DNA of 64,000 nt from a bacterium (GTDB lineage Bacteria > JAUVQV01 > DATDCY01): positions 1-64,000 of the forward strand of contig DATDCY010000012.1 of assembly GCA_036524115.1 (NCBI GenBank), read 5' to 3'. The stretch's first letter is position 1. Each line of letters begins with the position of its first letter. Below are positions 58,932 through 64,000 of this stretch, piece after piece. The notes beneath the pieces are model-generated. The model had not been told where the DNA came from. It saw only the letters and a program-made list of their open reading frames with translations, and searched no databases. The translations under genes were made by a program, and so were the position numbers.

Positions 58932-59801
58932 ATGGAGCAGCCGGTTCAGTTCTCGGCCAACGGCAGGCAGTTGTTCGGCATCCTTCACATCCCCGACGGA
59001 CCCGCCTCCCCGGTCGACACGGTCGTCATGGTGACCGGGGGACCGCAGACGAGGTACGGCAGCCACAGGTTGTACGTGCTCCTCGCGAGGTACCTCTGCG
59101 AACGCGGCGTGGCGGTCCTGCGATTCGACTACGAGGGCATGGGGGACAGCGAGGGGGAATTCGTTGGGGCCGCCGGCGCGGCCGGTTCGATCGAGGCGGC
59201 CCTTGCCTACATCGACTCGGCGGTCGTCAACCGCGGCCGGAAGATCGTCTGGTCGCTGTGCGACGGCGCCTCCGCAAGCGCGCACTTCGTTGCTGTGCGC
59301 CCCCGGGCGGCGGATGGGGCGGTTCTCTGCAACCCCTATATCCAGAAGGAACTCGTTCAGTATCGCCGGCATTACTACAAGCGGAGATTGCTGCAGAGGG
59401 ACTTCTGGCGCGACCTGCTGAGAGTCAGGGTGAACGTCGCGGGTGCCTTGTTGGAGGTGTTGACCATTCTTCGCACGGGTGTGTCTCAGCGCATCCGCAA
59501 ACTGCTTGCCGCAAGGAGCTGGACGAACGAGCCCTTCTCCCTGGATTCGCTGCTCCTGAGCCTGCAGAACATCGAGGTTCCGACGTGGTGCGTGCTCAGC
59601 GCGCACGATGACGTGGCCCAGGAGTTTCTCGAAGGGATCTCGTCCGGATTCGGGAAGACGGTGGTCGAAAAGAACCCGAACATACGCATCACCACGATTG
59701 CGGCGGCCGATCACACGTTCAGTCTGCCCGGAAACAGCGCTGCCCTGAACGCCGCCACCGTTGCGGCGCTTCAGGCGATGGGATGTCGAACCCTCTCGTG
59801 A
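58932..59801 (+). CDS. Exosortase A system-associated hydrolase 1-type protein (alpha/beta fold)
   Basis: The product (289 residues) is a second alpha/beta hydrolase: VTGGPQTRYGSHRLY at the oxyanion region, RFDYEGMGDSEGE, and a nucleophile elbow WSLCDGASAS with C110 in place of Ser. The acid and His candidates are in SAHDDV and AADHTFS near the C-terminus. A cysteine nucleophile suggests thioesterase or acyltransferase activity, for instance on carrier-bound acids. ATG 58932 is very close to AGGAG, so the start may be weak or coupled to the gene before it, eight bases upstream. Confidence 0.85.
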   Translation: MEQPVQFSANGRQLFGILHIPDGPASPVDTVVMVTGGPQTRYGSHRLYVLLARYLCERGVAVLRFDYEGMGDSEGEFVGAAGAAGSIEAALAYIDSAVVNRGRKIVWSLCDGASASAHFVAVRPRAADGAVLCNPYIQKELVQYRRHYYKRRLLQRDFWRDLLRVRVNVAGALLEVLTILRTGVSQRIRKLLAARSWTNEPFSLDSLLLSLQNIEVPTWCVLSAHDDVAQEFLEGISSGFGKTVVEKNPNIRITTIAAADHTFSLPGNSAALNAATVAALQAMGCRTLS

Positions 59802-59823
59802 ACGGCCGGGCCGCTGTGAAGAG

Positions 59824-61449
59824 ATGGCGAACCACCGAGGCTTCCGGATGCCGGTGATCAGGGTCGTCGGCGATCTGGCGATACACGCCGGCGAGGCGTG
59901 CCCGGACAAGGCCGCAGCGTTCATGCGCGACGACAGCATCACCTACGCGGACGTCCTCGAGCGCAGCCTCAGGCTCGGCGACTTCCTCAGTCGGACGGGC
60001 GTCGCGAAGGGCGACAGGGTGTGCTTGTTCCTCGAGAAGCGCTTCGAGAAGGTGATCGCCATCTTCGGGACTGCCCTTGCCGGCGCAGTGGTCGTCCCGA
60101 TCAGGCGTCTTTCCAGACCCGCACAGGTGCTGCACGTTCTCGGGGACTCCGGGGCGAAGGTGCTCATCACGACCGCTGCCGGCGTCGCGAGTCTCGGGAA
60201 CCTGCCCGATGGCGCCACCGGCCTCGAGACCGTCGTCAGCATCGGCAAGGTCCCGGATGCCGGGCTTCCCGCCAGGCTCCGGCTCGTCGAATGGGACGAC
60301 GTCATGCGAAACGCAGCGTGCCCGGGACCGCGGGCGCGCGTGACCGACCGGGACCTTGCCGCGATCCTGTACACGTCCGGCTCGACCGGCAAGCCGAAGG
60401 GTGTCGTGCTCAGCCACTTGAACGTCATTGCGGGGACCCAGAAGGTCTCGGAGTATCTGGGGATCAACCCGGACGACCGCCTGCTGAGCATTCTGTCGTT
60501 CGGGTTCGACTACGGGTTGAACCAACTGACCACGGCCTTCTTCAACCGGGCGCAGATCGTCTTGCTCGACCATCTCTTTCCGCAGGACATCCTGAATGCG
60601 GTCGCGAAGCACCGAGTGACGGGACTGGCGGCGGTGGCGGCGACCTGGATCCAGCTGGTGCAGGCGTCTTGGGAGTCGACCGCGATGCCCCGGCTGCGAT
60701 ACGTCACGAATTCCGGCGGCGCGATACCGCCCCGGATTGTCCAGGAGATCCGGAGGCGCCTCCCGCGGACCAAGATGTTCCTGATGTACGGCCTCACGGA
60801 GGCCTTCCGCTCGACGTATCTCGATCCGGACCTCGTCGACCAATACCCGGGCTCCATCGGCAAGGCGATCCCGGGGGAGGAAGTGATGGTCCTCGACGCG
60901 AGCGGCGAGCCTGTCGGACCCAACGAGGTCGGCGAACTGGTCCACCGGGGTGTCCTCGTGGCGCAGGGCTACTGGAATGACCCGGAGCTGACAGGCCGCA
61001 GGTTTCGCGACAACCCGCGGCAACCCGGCGAGGTGCCGCTGCGCGAAAAGGTGGTGTACTCCGGGGACCGGGTCAGAGTCGATGAACAGGGATATTTGTA
61101 TTTCGTCGGCAGGGACGACGACATGATCAAGTGCGCGGGCAACAGGATCAGCCCGACGGAAGTGGAAGACGTCCTCTACCGGTGTCACGGCGTCGCCGAG
61201 GCCGTGGCCTTCGGCATTCCGCACGAAACGTACGGCCAGACCGTCTATGCGGTGATCGCCCTGACCGGCGAAGGCACCGTCGCGATCGCCGACGTGCTGA
61301 AGCACTGCAGGGAGCAGCTGCCGCCCTACATGGTGCCGAGCGGGATCGAGGTCCGACAGAGCCTTGCAAGAAACGACAACGGCAAGATCGACCGGTCCGG
61401 GATCCAAAGAGAAGTCCGATCACGCGCCGCGACCGTGGGAGCCCGATGA
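59824..61449 (+). CDS. Acyl-CoA ligase (AMP-forming), exosortase A system-associated
   Basis: The product (541 residues) is an ANL-family ligase with YTSGSTGKPKG, MYGLTEAFRSTYL, YSGDRVRVDEQGY and the terminal catalytic Lys in NDNGKIDRS. Sequence and place, just before the PLP decarboxylase, fit the conserved exosortase A ligase. It would activate an acid for transfer to a carrier protein or CoA. ATG 59824 is chosen; ATG 59848 (MPVIRV) is an alternative with GAGG upstream. The stop codon overlaps the decarboxylase start (ATGA). Confidence 0.92.
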   Translation: MANHRGFRMPVIRVVGDLAIHAGEACPDKAAAFMRDDSITYADVLERSLRLGDFLSRTGVAKGDRVCLFLEKRFEKVIAIFGTALAGAVVVPIRRLSRPAQVLHVLGDSGAKVLITTAAGVASLGNLPDGATGLETVVSIGKVPDAGLPARLRLVEWDDVMRNAACPGPRARVTDRDLAAILYTSGSTGKPKGVVLSHLNVIAGTQKVSEYLGINPDDRLLSILSFGFDYGLNQLTTAFFNRAQIVLLDHLFPQDILNAVAKHRVTGLAAVAATWIQLVQASWESTAMPRLRYVTNSGGAIPPRIVQEIRRRLPRTKMFLMYGLTEAFRSTYLDPDLVDQYPGSIGKAIPGEEVMVLDASGEPVGPNEVGELVHRGVLVAQGYWNDPELTGRRFRDNPRQPGEVPLREKVVYSGDRVRVDEQGYLYFVGRDDDMIKCAGNRISPTEVEDVLYRCHGVAEAVAFGIPHETYGQTVYAVIALTGEGTVAIADVLKHCREQLPPYMVPSGIEVRQSLARNDNGKIDRSGIQREVRSRAATVGAR

Positions 61450-62678
61450 TCGGCAACAGTGCTCTCCAGTCGGCGCTGGCCCACCACGGGCGGAAGGGGC
61501 GGACGCTCCTGATCGGCGGCCTGCCGGCGGAGGAGATCGCCGCCAGGTACGGCACCCCGGTCTACGTGTACAGCCGCGAGGCCATGGTCGCCCGGCGGAA
61601 CAGCCTCCGGGAGGCGCTGCCCGGGGACGTTCGCATTCTCTACGCGGTGAAGGCAAACCCCCACCCGGAGCTGCTCAGCCTGATGGGGGAGCTGTACGAC
61701 GGCTTCGACGTGTCTTCGCTTGGCGAGATCCGGAAGGCGCTTGACGCGGGCGTGTCGGCCGCGCGGCTGAGCTTTGCGGGTCCCGGGAAGCTCAGGGAGG
61801 AACTCGATTTCGCCGTCGGCGCGGGTGTCGGGAGCATCAGCGTCGAAAGCCGCGATGAGATCGAGGCGGTACGGGACATCTGCCGGTGCCAGGGCAGGAT
61901 GGCCAACATCATGGTCCGCGTCAATCCCATCTTCAGCCTGGCGCAGTCGGGGATGGGCATGGGCGGGCCACGCCAGTTCGGGATAGACGCCGATCAGGTT
62001 CCGCCCGTGCTCGATGACATTCGGGGCGACCGCCACCTGAACTTTCAGGGCATCCACGTCTTCTCCGGATCGCAGAACCTCAGCGCGGCCGTCCTCGCCG
62101 AACACTTCGCCAATATCGTCCGCTATGCCCTCGATATCTGCGCGGAGAAGGGCATGCCGCTCGCTGCGGTCAATGCCGGCGGAGGCTTCGGCATTCCCTA
62201 CTTCGCGGGCGACACCGACCTCGACCTCGGCGCGGTCGGGACGGCTATCGGAGCCACGATCGCCGAGGAGAAGGCGCGGTTGGGGAAGACGACGATCACC
62301 CTGGAACTGGGCAGGTATCTCGTCGGGGAATGCGGCGTCTATCTCTGCCGGGTGCTCTACCGCAAGGTGTCGCAAGGCACGGTGTTCCTTGTCCTCGATG
62401 GCGGCATGCACCACCACCTCGCCGCGTCGGGCAACCTGGGCCAGGGCCTCCGGCGGCGGCCGATGCCCGTCGTGACCGCGAACGACCTGGATGGCGCGGG
62501 GGAGAAAGTGACGCTCGTCGGCCCGCTCTGCACCCCATTGGATACCTTCGGGACCGTGGAGATCCCGCGCGCGGACGTCGGGGACCTGGTGGCCGTGATG
62601 AATTCCGGCGCGTACGGGCTGTCGGCCAGCCCGGTCAACTTCCTGAGCCGCAGGCCTCCTGTGGAGGCGCTCGTCTGA
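61446..62678 (+). CDS. PLP-dependent decarboxylase, exosortase A system-associated
   Basis: The product (410 residues) belongs to the ornithine/diaminopimelate decarboxylase fold (alanine racemase-type barrel): PLP Lys K69 in YAVKANP, GSQNLSA, NAGGGFGIPYF and the C-terminal AYGLSASPVNFLSR. Size and context fit the exosortase A-associated decarboxylase. It probably decarboxylates an amino acid, giving an amine or a beta-amino building block, which could be loaded on the carrier proteins. It overlaps the ligase gene by four bases and the following acetyltransferase gene by one base. Confidence 0.92.
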   Translation: MIGNSALQSALAHHGRKGRTLLIGGLPAEEIAARYGTPVYVYSREAMVARRNSLREALPGDVRILYAVKANPHPELLSLMGELYDGFDVSSLGEIRKALDAGVSAARLSFAGPGKLREELDFAVGAGVGSISVESRDEIEAVRDICRCQGRMANIMVRVNPIFSLAQSGMGMGGPRQFGIDADQVPPVLDDIRGDRHLNFQGIHVFSGSQNLSAAVLAEHFANIVRYALDICAEKGMPLAAVNAGGGFGIPYFAGDTDLDLGAVGTAIGATIAEEKARLGKTTITLELGRYLVGECGVYLCRVLYRKVSQGTVFLVLDGGMHHHLAASGNLGQGLRRRPMPVVTANDLDGAGEKVTLVGPLCTPLDTFGTVEIPRADVGDLVAVMNSGAYGLSASPVNFLSRRPPVEALV

Positions 62679-64000
62679 TGATCTCCACGAGGACCGTGAC
62701 CGATCCGGCAGAGATCGAGCGCTGGGTCCCGGCTTGTTCGGAGCTGGCGAGGACTACCCAAGCCTCCCTGTGTTCTCAGTACCTGGATGTCCCGCTGCTC
62801 TGGTGGAAGAGTTTCGCGAACGGAAGCGGGCAGGACACCTACACGGTTCGGGGCGCCAACTTCCTCGGGACGCGCAGTTGGCTCGAAGACATGTTCGTGA
62901 TACTGGCGTTCGCGGGCGACGAGCTCCTCGGAGCGCTGCCGCTCGCCTCGCAGTCGGTGAAGGTGCGCGGCCGTGCCGTGCCGCGGCGCGTCGTCACGCT
63001 TCCGGGAGACTTCCAGTTGATCCCCTACATGGACCTGACGGTCGCCGCGGGCAGGCGGCGGGAGGTCATAGGGGCGCTCCTCGACACCGCGATCGACGGG
63101 CTGGGCGACGACGACCTGCTGATGCTGCAGTACCTCCCTGAAACGTCCCCGCACCTCGAGGAGATTGCCGCTCACTTGCGCGCGAAGGCGCCCGCCGGGG
63201 TTCGCTACACCGTTGCGACGACGGGGCGCAGGGGCGGCGTCTGGCCATGGAACCTGGAAATCATCGTTTCCTGCCTGAGGCAGCTGCGCGCCAGGGTGAC
63301 AACGGCCGACCTCCGCGGGCATTTGGACGGGCTGCTCGAGGCGCTCGGCTCATGCCCCAGCACGTCGCTGATCCTCCCCCAGACAAGGAGGACCTTCGAA
63401 GAGAAGATTCGTGACGCCCTGGATTGCGTCAGCGCGGACGTCGGTCCGGGCGACGCGACGAGGGTTCTCCAATCTCACCTTGCGGATGCGCCGGATTACT
63501 ACGGGCGCATCTCCTTGCCGAAGGACGAGGACACGTACCGGGCGTCGCTCGGCAAGGATACACGACGGTATTTCCAGCGCTATGGCCAGGCATTCCGCGA
63601 AGCCGGGGGCTCCTTCGAGAAGATCGCGTCCGAGCGCGTGACCGAGCGTGACGTCGACGACTACCTGGCCCTGCACGACAGCCGCTGGCGCGGCGACTCC
63701 GCCGTCTTGAAGAACGAGCGCTTGTATCGATTCCATCGCGATCTGTGCGCCCGGCTTGCAGCCAAAGGATTTCTCTCGCTCTTCTTCGCCGTGTATCGCG
63801 GCGCGAGGATTGCCGTTCACTCCTGCATCGACATCTGCGGGCGGCGCGAGGGCTACATGATCGGCAGGGACCCGGGCTTCGAGGAAACGAGGGCCGGCCG
63901 CCTGCTGTATTTTGAGACGATTCGGGACGCCATCGCCAGCGGGTATCGCACCTACGAGATGGGGCGGGTCTGGTTTGCCTACAAGGCGAGTTTCACCAGG
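62678..64000 (+). CDS. CelD/BcsL-like GNAT acetyltransferase (3' end outside window)
   Basis: The reading frame is open from ATG 62678 (overlapping the previous stop as TGATG) to the right edge: 441 codons, so the gene is incomplete. The N-terminal part (SQYLDVPLLWWKSFANG, LEDMFVILAFAGDELLGALPL) and the C-terminal GNAT domain (YRASLGKDTRRYFQRY, LYFETIRDAIASGYRTYEMG, ending in AYKASFTR) match the CelD/BcsL family. These acyltransferases act in exopolysaccharide and cellulose loci. It is the last visible gene of the operon and may decorate sugars or a lipid-linked precursor. Confidence 0.82.
   Translation, partial: MISTRTVTDPAEIERWVPACSELARTTQASLCSQYLDVPLLWWKSFANGSGQDTYTVRGANFLGTRSWLEDMFVILAFAGDELLGALPLASQSVKVRGRAVPRRVVTLPGDFQLIPYMDLTVAAGRRREVIGALLDTAIDGLGDDDLLMLQYLPETSPHLEEIAAHLRAKAPAGVRYTVATTGRRGGVWPWNLEIIVSCLRQLRARVTTADLRGHLDGLLEALGSCPSTSLILPQTRRTFEEKIRDALDCVSADVGPGDATRVLQSHLADAPDYYGRISLPKDEDTYRASLGKDTRRYFQRYGQAFREAGGSFEKIASERVTERDVDDYLALHDSRWRGDSAVLKNERLYRFHRDLCARLAAKGFLSLFFAVYRGARIAVHSCIDICGRREGYMIGRDPGFEETRAGRLLYFETIRDAIASGYRTYEMGRVWFAYKASFTR

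Overview
This is a 64 kb stretch of a GC-rich Gram-negative chromosome. Genes lie on both strands with short gaps, and no tRNA, rRNA, insertion sequence, phage gene or CRISPR array was seen. A 15-heme cytochrome, several lipoproteins, sigma-54 activators, an OFA-family transporter and an exosortase A/PEP-CTERM locus suggest an environmental anaerobe or facultative anaerobe, perhaps related to the Desulfuromonadota or another former deltaproteobacterial lineage. The taxonomic guess is inference only.

1-16.1 kb is an envelope and signalling region. It holds a single-heme surface protein cut by the left edge, an epimerase with an extra helical domain and a secreted trypsin-like protease. These are followed by a three-gene sensory set (PhnD-like lipoprotein, HAMP/four-cysteine membrane protein, 1285-residue hybrid kinase), a DUF6600-type protein, a class A beta-lactamase-fold protein, and a double-Cache kinase paired with an NtrC-type regulator. 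Directly after that regulator come two inverted-repeat sites and then a textbook sigma-54 promoter for an OFA-type carboxylate transporter (16.1-18.0 kb). 18-35.6 kb is mostly housekeeping and envelope genes: SrkA-like kinase, multiheme cytochrome, glycosyltransferase, YchJ-like protein, nitroreductase, aminotransferase AlaA, YkgJ-like protein, a double AcpS-like protein, MurI, PlsC, an EamA exporter, an M1-M28-PDZ peptidase, a TolB-like lipoprotein, a ChaN-PDZ lipoprotein and a membrane MshEN protein.

35.7-43.7 kb, all minus strand, encodes four large secreted proteins built from shared modules (fibronectin type III, Ig-like, Asp-rich calcium repeats, PPC-like repeats and a common C-terminal jelly-roll). 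Two of them, and the cytochrome-like gene at the left edge, have the same promoter layout: a CRP-type box 21-22 bases upstream of the -10. 43.9-48.4 kb carries the PEP-CTERM regulatory set: PrsT, PrsR and a short PEP-CTERM protein with its own sigma-54 promoter and an upstream palindrome.

50.2-64 kb is one long plus-strand operon of exosortase A-associated exopolysaccharide genes: deacetylase, amidotransferase, FemAB protein, acyl carrier proteins, two hydrolases, acyl-CoA ligase, PLP decarboxylase and a CelD-like acetyltransferase. An additional set (PrmC-like methyltransferase, second acyl carrier protein, second ligase, PP-loop amidotransferase) sits inside it. No exosortase and no PrsK kinase lie in the window. 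The likely picture is assembly and acyl or aminoacyl decoration of an exopolysaccharide, with PEP-CTERM proteins sorted to the same surface. This extra set is the best candidate for undescribed chemistry.
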